In this document: one piece after another, positions 26,018 through 33,319 of the stretch | How positions within the stretch are numbered: position 1 is the stretch's first letter | How the letters are laid out: each line of letters begins with the position of its first letter | NCBI GenBank assembly: GCA_024277655.1 | Contig: JAJRUT010000036.1 | Span: 1-48,833 of the forward strand | DNA: 48,833 nt | Direction: 5' to 3' | DNA from: Deltaproteobacteria bacterium | Lineage (GTDB): Bacteria > Desulfobacterota > Desulfobulbia > Desulfobulbales > SURF-16 | Position numbers and translations under genes: made by a program | The notes under the pieces: model-generated | Told to the model about the DNA's origin: nothing | The model's database searches: none | What the model saw: the letters and a program-made list of their open reading frames with translations, nothing else

Positions 26018-27184
26018 ATGCAGCGAAAAAAAACAGGTCGATACGTCACCATTTCAACGGTTGGAGAGCAGGCAGAAGCCTTTATTCCTGCGCCGTTGCC
26101 GCCAGAACCGTCAATTGAGTGGACACCAGAGTTGCGAGGGAAATTTGACCAGGCTCTGCTTGCCCTCGGTCGTTTAGACAGTATTTCCACCTTTCTTCCT
26201 GATATTTCCCTATTCCTCTATATGTATGTTCGTAAGGAGGCCGTTCTCTCATCAATGATTGAGGGAACACAATCCTCCCTTTCTGACCTTCTCCTGTTCG
26301 AGCTGGATGTTGAACCTGGGGTTCCACTGAATGATGTGCAGGAGGTGAGCAACTATGTGGCCGCCTTGGATCATGGTCTTAAACGGTTGATAGGTGGTTT
26401 CCCCTTATCTTTACGACTCGTTAGAGAGATGCATGGAGTGTTGCTCTCTAAAGGGCGTGGGGCCAACCAGACCCCAGGTGAATTTCGCCGAACCCAGAAC
26501 TGGATAGGGGGCACACGGCCTGGCAACGCTACTTTTGTTCCTCCGCCAGCCAAAGAGATGATGGATTGTATGGCTGATCTGGAGTTGTTTCTCCATAATC
26601 AACCTGAAACGACTTCATCTTTGCTAAAGGCGGCCCTTGCCCATGTCCAGTTTGAAACAATTCACCCTTTTTTAGATGGTAATGGACGTCTTGGGCGCTT
26701 GTTGATCACCTTACTCTTATGTGAAGAAAAGGTACTCAAAGAACCAATGCTTTATTTGAGTCTCTATTTCAAGACCCATCGCCAATATTATTATCAACTG
26801 CTAAATGAGGTGCGTTTAACAGGGAATTGGGAATCTTGGCTTGAGTTTTTTGCCGAGGCAGTTAGCGCTACTGCAAATCAGGCTGTGGACACGGCCACAA
26901 AACTTGTTGATCTTGTAAGTGCTGATCGGGCTAAAGTGGGTAGTCTTGGTAGAGCTGCACCAGCAACTTTACAAATTCATCAGGCAATAATTTCACAACC
27001 TATTACAAGTTCTGGTTGGTTAGTGAAAAAAACAGGCATCACCCCCGCAACAGTAAATAAATGTCTGGCGAGCTTGGTTCATTTAGGAATTGTTAAAGAA
27101 TTGACAGCCCGCAAGCGCAATCGAATTTTCAGCTATGGGCAATATCTGGAAATTATGAATCAAGGGACTGAGTTGCCTAGTTGA
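26018..27184 (+). CDS. Fic-family AMP-transferase with self-inhibitory helix
   Basis: 388 residues. The Fic core is HPFLDGNGRLGR at 216-227 (HxFx(D/E)GNGRxxR), with catalytic H216. The N-terminal inhibitory motif (S/T)xxxE(G/N) is seen as SSMIEG at 78-83, so this is a class II Fic enzyme whose E82 would block productive ATP binding. A C-terminal winged-helix-like region (about 300-385) includes SSGWLVKKTGITPATVNKCLASL. Fic enzymes AMPylate Ser/Thr/Tyr hydroxyls on proteins; the target is unknown. It is a single gene opposite the HEPN/MNT pair, ended by the 27217-27248 hairpin. Its AGGAT ribosome site is rather far (12 nt). Confidence 0.9.
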   Translation: MQRKKTGRYVTISTVGEQAEAFIPAPLPPEPSIEWTPELRGKFDQALLALGRLDSISTFLPDISLFLYMYVRKEAVLSSMIEGTQSSLSDLLLFELDVEPGVPLNDVQEVSNYVAALDHGLKRLIGGFPLSLRLVREMHGVLLSKGRGANQTPGEFRRTQNWIGGTRPGNATFVPPPAKEMMDCMADLELFLHNQPETTSSLLKAALAHVQFETIHPFLDGNGRLGRLLITLLLCEEKVLKEPMLYLSLYFKTHRQYYYQLLNEVRLTGNWESWLEFFAEAVSATANQAVDTATKLVDLVSADRAKVGSLGRAAPATLQIHQAIISQPITSSGWLVKKTGITPATVNKCLASLVHLGIVKELTARKRNRIFSYGQYLEIMNQGTELPS

Positions 27185-27216
27185 AAGAGCTCTTTATGAG
27201 GCAGGTGAAAATGAAA

Positions 27217-27248
27217 AAAGGGTTTTAACCTCTCGGCTAAAACCCTTT
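27217..27248 (-). terminator. Terminator downstream of tRNA-Pro (also faces the fic gene)
   Basis: AAAGGGTTTTA (27217-27227) pairs with TAAAACCCTTT (27238-27248) around a 10-nt loop. On the minus strand it is followed by TTTCATTTTC. It lies just after the CCA end of tRNA-Pro and just after the fic stop, so it can serve both. Confidence 0.8.
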
Positions 27249-27259
27249 AGGGTACTACT

Positions 27260-27336
27260 TGGTCGGGATGAGAGGATTCGAACCTCCGACCACCTGGCCC
27301 CCAGCCAGATGCGCTACCAGACTGCGCTACATCCCG
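27260..27336 (-). tRNA. tRNA-Pro (GGG)
   Basis: On the minus strand the gene starts CGGGATG, which pairs with CATCCCG; the discriminator A and CCA are encoded. The D-arm is GCGCAGTCTGGTAGCGC, the anticodon loop CTGGGGG gives GGG, and the T-loop is GGTTCGAATCC. 77 nt including CCA. Confidence 0.97.
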
Positions 27337-27348
27337 ATATTCTTTTTT

Positions 27349-27747
27349 CTACTTCGTCCCTTCGAGCAGATCCAGCACTGATTGCAGATCCTGTTTTATT
27401 TCAGCTAGCAAGGAGTCACGTCCACCCTTTGAGGGAGGCGGGGTTGCCACGGGCTGAATGGGTAAACAGGCTCTATTAGTGCTTAAAAACTTCTTCGCTC
27501 CGGCAATGGTCAAGCCATCACTCTTAAGCAACTTTAACAGGCGAAAATAATATTCAACATCAACCCGGCGGTACAAGCGTTGCTTTGAGCCGACGCGTTT
27601 TGGGCGGATAAACTGCTTGAATTCCGATTCCCAGAACCGGACAACATGGGCTTTTAACCCTGTGAGTTTACACACCTCACCAATCTTGAAATAGGTCTTG
27701 TCTGGAATATCTGCGTTGATGCAGCCCTGCCCGAAAGACTCTGTCAT
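27349..27747 (-). CDS. MerR-family transcriptional regulator
   Basis: About 132 residues. The MerR helix-turn-helix with wing is at about 18-85: YFKIGEVCKLTGLKAHVVRFWESEF, then RLYRRVDVEYYFRLLKLL. The C-terminus is short (SLLAEIKQDLQSVLDLLEGT), too small for a metal- or drug-binding domain, so the signal is unknown. Start ATG at 27747 preferred; the frame continues to 27762. This regulator commonly follows pheT-ihfA in Desulfobacterota and here ends that operon, just before tRNA-Pro. Confidence 0.85.
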   Translation of the reverse strand: MTESFGQGCINADIPDKTYFKIGEVCKLTGLKAHVVRFWESEFKQFIRPKRVGSKQRLYRRVDVEYYFRLLKLLKSDGLTIAGAKKFLSTNRACLPIQPVATPPPSKGGRDSLLAEIKQDLQSVLDLLEGTK

Positions 27748-27821
27748 AGAATGGCCACCCAAAGGTTTGTAAATCGCACTTCAAACAGACAAAAAGACTC
27801 CCATTAACAAATAATAATGTA

Positions 27822-28112
27822 TCAGGAGTTGATCTGCTCGCGCAAGCCCTTACTGGCCTTGAAGGTGACCATGGAACGCTTGGAAATCTCCATGGTGTCA
27901 CCAGTCCGGGGGTTACGACCGATACGGGAACTCTTCTTCCGCACGGTGAAGGTCCCAAACTGAACAATCTTTATGGTATCTTCCTTAAGCAAGGTCTGTC
28001 GCAAAATGGTGAAGACCGAGTCCACCAGTTCCCCAGCACTGCGCTGTGACAATCCTAATTTTTCGTTAATTGTTCGCGCTAGATCCTTACGGGTCAGATT
28101 GGAACGTTTCAT
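27822..28112 (-). CDS. ihfA: Integration host factor alpha subunit
   Basis: 96-residue HU/IHF-type DNA-bending protein. Features are LTRKDLARTINEKLGLS at the N-terminus, the FGTFTVRKKSSRIGRNPRTG beta-arm with the intercalating proline in RNP, and a normal IHF length. It starts 4 nt after the true end of the pheT coding sequence (stop at 28117-28119), with GAGAGAGG as ribosome site; the pheT-ihfA order is the conserved one. IHF also assists RpoN promoters by bending DNA, which is relevant to the fliK promoter in this window. Confidence 0.93.
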   Translation of the reverse strand: MKRSNLTRKDLARTINEKLGLSQRSAGELVDSVFTILRQTLLKEDTIKIVQFGTFTVRKKSSRIGRNPRTGDTMEISKRSMVTFKASKGLREQINS

Positions 28113-28116
28113 ATCC

Positions 28117-28264
28117 CTATACCTCTCTCAAACGTCCGTCAAAACGAGACAAGACTGCGTCAGTAATACGGTTGTGAATTTTGGTCACAGCCTTTTCTTT
28201 TAATGTTTGTTTCTCAGACCTGTAGGTAACAGATATCGCCACAGATTTAAACCCTTCAGCAACA
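28117..28264 (-). other. pheT: Out-of-frame tail of PheT (rest of the FDX-ACB domain)
   Basis: Reading frame offset from pheT, coding for VAEGFKSVAISVTYRS, then about 30 more residues ending DGRLREV and a TAG stop. The family pattern VAEG(F/Y)KS(L/V)AIS is preserved, so selection kept this segment until very recently, or the base is only missing from this sequence. With one base restored, PheT would be about 805 residues, the normal size. Confidence 0.85.
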
Positions 28265-30533
28265 TTTCCCCCTCATACACGTCAAATAATTCCACCGACT
28301 GCATATTTTTCTCTTTCCGCTCACGGATCAACGCCACAACGTCAGCACTGGCAACACTCTTAGCCACAACAATGGCAATATCCCGCTGTACAGAAGGATA
28401 TTTCGGTAGAGACGTGAATTGTTTGGCAGAACCTGTCAGGCTCACCAGGACATCAAGGCTGAGATCGACATAATAGACATCCTGCTTAATACCGAACCGC
28501 TTAAGACATTCAGGATTAAAATGAGACACCGTACCAACTAATGCGCCATCCGCCTCAAGACGAATATGTTGACTGCCATTGTACGCTTCACCCTGATCAC
28601 CAATTACTTCAACAACCTGCTCAAGGCGCAACTCGGAAAGAACAGATTGTGCGATACCCTTGGCATCAAAGATGTCCAGTGAATCCTGGCCAAAATAAAG
28701 CGGCGTGGCATGACCGAAGCGTTTGCCGGACAAAACCACAGCAAGGCGCAACTCTTCAGCCGGTTGTTGACCACTGGCCTTTGGGCGAAAAACCTTACCC
28801 GTTTCAAACAGGCGAATATCCGTATTTTGATGATTGATGTTCCGGCGTACATTCTCAAGCAACCCCGGCAGCAGGGAACACCGCATCACAGACTGTTCCT
28901 CGGTGAGCGGATTTAACAGCGCCACCTGCTTGCGCCACTCGTGATCCTCTGGCAAGCCGAGATAGTCGGCATGGAGCGGTGAAACAAAGGAGTAATTGAT
29001 AGCCTCATAACAACTCTGGCTGATCAACACATCGGTCACCTTCTTTTTCAGGATACGTTTTGGATCCTGGGAGGCAAAGGACATAGGAACCACTGGCAGG
29101 GTCGTACCCACCTCGTTATAACCAAAGAGGCGGGCAATTTCTTCCACCAGATCGGCCTCACGTTCAATATCAATCCGAAAGGATGGTGGAGTAACGCCCA
29201 GGGTATCCCCGTCAATCTCGCGCACCGTCATCTCTATACCAAGGAGATAATCCCGCATTGCCTCAAGGCTTAAGGACGTGCCAAGGATCTCATTGGTGCG
29301 CCCAACCCGCAGGCTATATTCACCAGGGTCAGATACACCAGACGCAAGATCAATACCTCCGGCATCAACCGTGCCACCGCTAATGTCCTCAAGTATTGCA
29401 ACCAGACGCTGCATGGCGATTGGCGCAAGCTCAGGATCAACCCCCCGTTCAAAACGATATGAGGCATCGGTGCCGATATTAAGATTCCGCGCAGTTTTGC
29501 GGACAGATACGGCGTTAAAACAGGCTGATTCAAGGAGTATCTCGGTGGTGGCATCATCAATCTCGGAATTGCTCCCGCCCATTACCCCAGCCACAGCAAC
29601 TGCTTTTTTTGCATCAGCAATAACCAGCATGGACGGGTTAAGCTCACGTTCACCACCATCAAGGGTGGTAATGGTCTCACCCTCCTGTGCCGGTCTGACA
29701 ATAATCTTCTGCCCGGCAAGTTTGCCAAGATCAAAGCCGTGCATGGGCTGACCATATTCATACATCACAAAATTTGTGGCATCGACAACGTTGTTTATTG
29801 GCCTGAGGCCCACGCCAAGCAGACGTTTTTGCAACCACCAGGGAGACGGGGCAACCGTAACGCCAGTCATTCTGCGCGCCACATAGCGCGGACAGAGAAC
29901 ATCATCGACAACCTGCACCGAAAAGGCATCGCTCGCGGTTAATTCCGGTAATTGTCCAGGATCAACAGGATGCTTAAGCTTAGCGCCACACATCCCGGCA
30001 ACCTCACGAGCCGTACCAATCACCGAAGCGCAATCTGGACGATTCGGGGTAAGGTCAACCTCGATCAAGGTATCAGCAAGACCCATGGCCTCGTTAAACG
30101 AAGTGCCGGAAACCAGGCCATCCTCAAGCTCGATAATGCCATCCGCATCATCAGCAAGCTGTAATTCTTTGGTGGAACAGAGCATCCCTTCGGAAACCTG
30201 ACCCCGAATCTTACCCTTTTTAATCTTGAAATTTCCCGGCAACACACAGCCTGGCAGAGCCACCGCGGTCACAAGCCCCGCTCTGGCATTAGGCGCGCCA
30301 CAAACAATCGTCTTGACCTCATCCCCCACCTCAACCTCACAGACCTGCAAGCGATCGGCATCAGGGTGCGGGTTTGCACTGAGAATTTTGGCAATCTTTA
30401 CGTCTTTAAGATCAGTGAAAAGTTCGGTAACGGCATCCACTTCGAGACCGGCCATGGTCAAGCGATCAGCCAGATCCTGAGGGATGTAATCGAAATCAAT
30501 ATATTGTTTGAGCCAATCGACAGTGAATTTCAT
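28200..30533 (-). CDS. pheT: Phenylalanyl-tRNA synthetase beta subunit, C-terminus frameshifted
   Basis: 777 residues as read. Domains run in order: N-terminal tRNA-binding (EMAP-like) domain at about 40-150, B3/B4 editing region, B5 (DNA-binding-like), and the catalytic-like core. The C-terminal FDX-ACB anticodon domain begins correctly (SVELFDVYEGE) but then turns into MLLKGLNLWRY and stops at 28200. The frame shifted by one base continues the domain as EGFKSVAISVTYRSEKQTL up to a TAG at 28117-28119, four bases before ihfA. A one-base loss in the G5A3 run near 28265-28272 (plus strand T3C5) explains this. It is either a sequencing error or a real truncation. Confidence 0.92.
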   Translation of the reverse strand: MKFTVDWLKQYIDFDYIPQDLADRLTMAGLEVDAVTELFTDLKDVKIAKILSANPHPDADRLQVCEVEVGDEVKTIVCGAPNARAGLVTAVALPGCVLPGNFKIKKGKIRGQVSEGMLCSTKELQLADDADGIIELEDGLVSGTSFNEAMGLADTLIEVDLTPNRPDCASVIGTAREVAGMCGAKLKHPVDPGQLPELTASDAFSVQVVDDVLCPRYVARRMTGVTVAPSPWWLQKRLLGVGLRPINNVVDATNFVMYEYGQPMHGFDLGKLAGQKIIVRPAQEGETITTLDGGERELNPSMLVIADAKKAVAVAGVMGGSNSEIDDATTEILLESACFNAVSVRKTARNLNIGTDASYRFERGVDPELAPIAMQRLVAILEDISGGTVDAGGIDLASGVSDPGEYSLRVGRTNEILGTSLSLEAMRDYLLGIEMTVREIDGDTLGVTPPSFRIDIEREADLVEEIARLFGYNEVGTTLPVVPMSFASQDPKRILKKKVTDVLISQSCYEAINYSFVSPLHADYLGLPEDHEWRKQVALLNPLTEEQSVMRCSLLPGLLENVRRNINHQNTDIRLFETGKVFRPKASGQQPAEELRLAVVLSGKRFGHATPLYFGQDSLDIFDAKGIAQSVLSELRLEQVVEVIGDQGEAYNGSQHIRLEADGALVGTVSHFNPECLKRFGIKQDVYYVDLSLDVLVSLTGSAKQFTSLPKYPSVQRDIAIVVAKSVASADVVALIRERKEKNMQSVELFDVYEGEMLLKGLNLWRYLLPTGLRNKH

Positions 30534-30588
30534 TTTTTATAATGAGGGGCAGAGGTGAGATAAGGAGTACAACATCTTTTTAAACCAC

Positions 30589-30646
30589 GAAGGCACGAAG
30601 GACACGAAGTAGCTCTGCTTTACATCTTCGTGTCCTTCGTGCCTTC
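30589..30646. repeat. 21-bp perfect inverted repeat between pheS and pheT
   Basis: Arms at 30589-30609 and 30626-30646, containing CACGAAGGACACGAAG, with a 16-nt loop. The arms themselves contain imperfect 8-9-nt direct repeats of ACGAAGG. It separates pheS from pheT by 162 nt; this pair is usually much closer. No T-tract follows, so it is a repeat element rather than a plain terminator. Confidence 0.85.
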
Positions 30647-30695
30647 GGTGTCTACGCGTACCTGTGGTTCATTCGAACCTTTTAACAGTTAGACA

Positions 30696-31703
30696 TTAAA
30701 ACTGTCTTAAAAATCGCAGGTCATTCTCGTAGTACAGACGGATATCATTAATCCCGTATTTTAGCATGGCGATCCGTTCGATCCCCAAACCAAAGGCAAA
30801 GCCAGAGTACACATCAGGATCATAATTGACCTTTTTAAACACCTCGGGATCAATCATACCAGCCCCAAGAATCTCAAGCCAACCGGTCTGTTTACATACC
30901 CGGCAACCTTTACTTCCACACATCACACAACCGATATCCACCTCGGCAGAGGGTTCGGTGAAAGGAAAAAATGAGGGGCGAAAACGAATGGGGATGGAAT
31001 CGTCAAACATCTTGGCGATAAAAACCGACAGCACACCTTTCAGATCAGCAAAGGAGACCTTCTTATCAACCAGAAAACCTTCAACCTGATGAAACATGGG
31101 GGTGTGGGTGATATCAGAATCGCAACGATAGACCTTGCCCGGCGCGATGACCTTCAGCGGTGGTTCCTGCGTCTCCATGACCCGCGCCTGCATGGGTGAG
31201 GTGTGGGTGCGAAGGAGGATGGAATCATCCACATAAAAGGTATCATGCATATCCCGGGCAGGATGATGGGGCGGAATGTTGAGGGCTTCAAAATTATAGA
31301 AGTCTGTCTCAATATCCGGCCCTTCGGCCACGGTGAAACCCAAACCTTCAAAGATCCCGCAGACCTCTTCCATGATCTGGGTTACCGGATGGAGCTTACC
31401 ATTCGCCTGGGTTCTACCGGGAAGAGAGAGATCGACACCATCCCCGTCACCACTGTGGGCGGCAACAAGGGATCGTCTCTTCTCATCAAAAAGATCCTGA
31501 AGATCCTTTTTAATACTGTTAGCCAACTGACCAAGCCGCGGGCGATCATCCTTGGCAACCTTGCCAAGTTCACGCATGAGACCTGAAAACGGACTTTTAC
31601 GACCAAAGTATTTGATCCGGAATTGCTCGATATCATCGGCGTTTTTCAGGACGTCAAGATCAGCTAAGGCATCACCTTTCAGCTGTTGTAATGCTTCTTC
31701 CAT
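30696..31703 (-). CDS. pheS: Phenylalanyl-tRNA synthetase alpha subunit
   Basis: 335 residues, class II catalytic subunit. The N-terminal coiled-coil arm (1-90) holds tRNA-Phe. Motif 2 region TDFYNFEALNIPPHHPARDMHDTFY and the motif 3 end SGFAFGLGIERIAMLKYGI are present, as is the Cys-rich insert CVMCGSKGCRVCKQTGWLEILGAGM. It lies 6 nt after rplT and is normally co-transcribed with pheT; here a 21-bp inverted repeat separates them. Length is standard. Confidence 0.97.
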   Translation of the reverse strand: MEEALQQLKGDALADLDVLKNADDIEQFRIKYFGRKSPFSGLMRELGKVAKDDRPRLGQLANSIKKDLQDLFDEKRRSLVAAHSGDGDGVDLSLPGRTQANGKLHPVTQIMEEVCGIFEGLGFTVAEGPDIETDFYNFEALNIPPHHPARDMHDTFYVDDSILLRTHTSPMQARVMETQEPPLKVIAPGKVYRCDSDITHTPMFHQVEGFLVDKKVSFADLKGVLSVFIAKMFDDSIPIRFRPSFFPFTEPSAEVDIGCVMCGSKGCRVCKQTGWLEILGAGMIDPEVFKKVNYDPDVYSGFAFGLGIERIAMLKYGINDIRLYYENDLRFLRQF

Positions 31704-31709
31704 TAGAAC

Positions 31710-32057
31710 TTAATTGGTCGCAAGCTTAACAACGGCGGCAAAGGCGTTAGGATCAAGAATAGCCATATTGGATAACGACTTACGATCAAGATCAACCTCA
31801 ACTTTCTTCAGGCCACCCATCAGACGGGAATAGTTGGTGCCGTTTAATTTGGCTGCCGCTGAAATACGGGCAATCCACAGACGACGAAAATCTCTTTTCT
31901 TGGTACTCCGATCGCGATAGGCATATTGTAATGCTTTATCAACCGCTTCGGTGGCTGAACGGAATAATCTCGAACGACCGCCACGATAACCTTTGGCGAG
32001 CTTCAACACTCTATTTCTTCTGCGGCGTGCTTTAAAACCGCGGGCAACTCTAGGCAT
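31710..32057 (-). CDS. rplT: 50S ribosomal protein L20
   Basis: 115 residues, full length, with the L20 N-terminus [28 protein letters not shown] that threads into 23S rRNA. It is in the usual place between rpmI and pheS. L20 binds 23S early in assembly and represses its own operon in several bacteria by leader binding; no leader structure was established here. The GGAG-like ribosome site lies just upstream. Confidence 0.98.
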   Translation of the reverse strand: MPRVARGFKARRRRNRVLKLAKGYRGGRSRLFRSATEAVDKALQYAYRDRSTKKRDFRRLWIARISAAAKLNGTNYSRLMGGLKKVEVDLDRKSLSNMAILDPNAFAAVVKLATN

Positions 32058-32202
32058 GGTAATCTCCTTAACCAGGCTTAACTGAACTTTGACAGACTCA
32101 GGAAGATCCCGACTTTACGGGATCAAAAAAACAAATGGATGCTCATTAAAAGAATGAACCATCCATTTAAAAACAATCAACGAAAGGATCTCCCTCCGTC
32201 AA

Positions 32203-32400
32203 TTACATATACGGAAGCATCTGCTTTACAGCTTTAACGCTTGATGCGTCAACCAGACCGGCCTTACGAAGATTTCTCTTACGCTTGGTGGATTTCTTGG
32301 TCAAGATATGGCTCGTATACGCCTTTGCTCTTTTAATTTTACCAGAACCGGTCGCCTTAAAACGTTTGGCGGCGCCTCTTTTGGTTTTCATCTTAGGCAT
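32203..32400 (-). CDS. rpmI: 50S ribosomal protein L35
   Basis: 65 residues, with the family sequence [20 protein letters not shown] and ending [21 protein letters not shown]. Very basic, as expected for an rRNA-binding protein. Strong AGGAGG-type site before the ATG. In the operon infC-rpmI-rplT; the 238-nt gap to infC is longer than average and holds no gene. Confidence 0.97.
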   Translation of the reverse strand: MPKMKTKRGAAKRFKATGSGKIKRAKAYTSHILTKKSTKRKRNLRKAGLVDASSVKAVKQMLPYM

Positions 32401-32638
32401 GAAAGCCTCCTCTATATTGTTAAGTGCATCATCAAATTTAAAACGTAAAACACCACAGAAAAACTATGGTCTAAAAAAAACAGAGATATCCTCTAACACA
32501 TTTTCGAAAATGAGGGAAGAGATGTGTTCAAAAGAATAAAAAAACATTCCCCCGAAGCTACAAAAAACACAGGGAGGAAAAAATCTCAGAGTAATTAATG
32601 CTGAAACAAACGGTCACCTACAATTGACACGAGCGCCC

Positions 32639-33184
32639 TTACTTCTTGTTGGGCGCTACCATCATGACCATCTGCCGACCTTCCATACCTGGAGGCTGAA
32701 TCACAACACCATCGTCACCAATCTCTTTGACTACCTTATCAAGGACAGCACGACCAATGGTCTGGGCATAAACAATCTCACGGCCACGGAAACGCAAGGT
32801 GACCTTAACCTTGTTGTTCCTGCCGAGGAATTTTTTGATGTTCTTGACCTTGAAGTCAAGATCATGCTTTTCCGTTTTTGGCCGAAGTTTAATCTCTTTT
32901 ACTTCAACAACAGATTGCTTTTTCTTGGCCTCAGCTGCCTTTTTGGATTGCTCGTACCGATACTTACCATAATCCATAATGCGACAGACAGGAGGCTTGG
33001 CATTGGCCGACACTTCCACCAAGTCAAGACCTGACTCTTCAGCTTTGGCGAGCGCCTCACGGGTATCAAGAACACCAACCTGTTCACCGTCTGCATCAAT
33101 CACCCTGACTTCACGTACACGGATCTGACTATTAATTCTTGCTCGTACTTCCCGTGTCTGTTTAACACTCTTTCTTCTTTTAAT
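32639..33184 (-). CDS. infC: Translation initiation factor IF-3 with AUU start
   Basis: 181 residues if translation starts at ATT 33184. IF3 binds the 30S subunit and checks initiator tRNA and start codon. Reading in frame upstream of the GTG at 33103 gives KRRKSVKQTREVRARINSQI then RVREVRVIDADG, which restores the conserved N-terminal domain (RINxxIRxxEVRVID). AGAGGTG lies 5 nt before the ATT. AUU at infC is the classic self-regulating start: IF3 rejects it when abundant. A GTG start would remove 27 residues of the N-domain. C-terminal domain features: KHDLDFKVKNIKKFL and KVTLRFRGRE. Confidence 0.9.
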   Translation of the reverse strand: MKRRKSVKQTREVRARINSQIRVREVRVIDADGEQVGVLDTREALAKAEESGLDLVEVSANAKPPVCRIMDYGKYRYEQSKKAAEAKKKQSVVEVKEIKLRPKTEKHDLDFKVKNIKKFLGRNNKVKVTLRFRGREIVYAQTIGRAVLDKVVKEIGDDGVVIQPPGMEGRQMVMMVAPNKK

Positions 33185-33319
33185 GCCTACACCTCTGATA
33201 TTTTTTAATTTTACGTCTCATGTCAAAGACGCAAGAATAAAAGAGAACAAAGAACAAAAAGAAGTTCAGCCGATCTGCCGCCTTACACGGTATCAACCTC
33301 TCCCCTCTCCCTTCTCAAT

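Noticed and set aside
32639..33103. infC as a 154-residue protein from GTG
   Set aside because: It removes conserved N-terminal IF3 sequence (ARINSQIRVREVRV) that is intact in frame up to the AUU codon.
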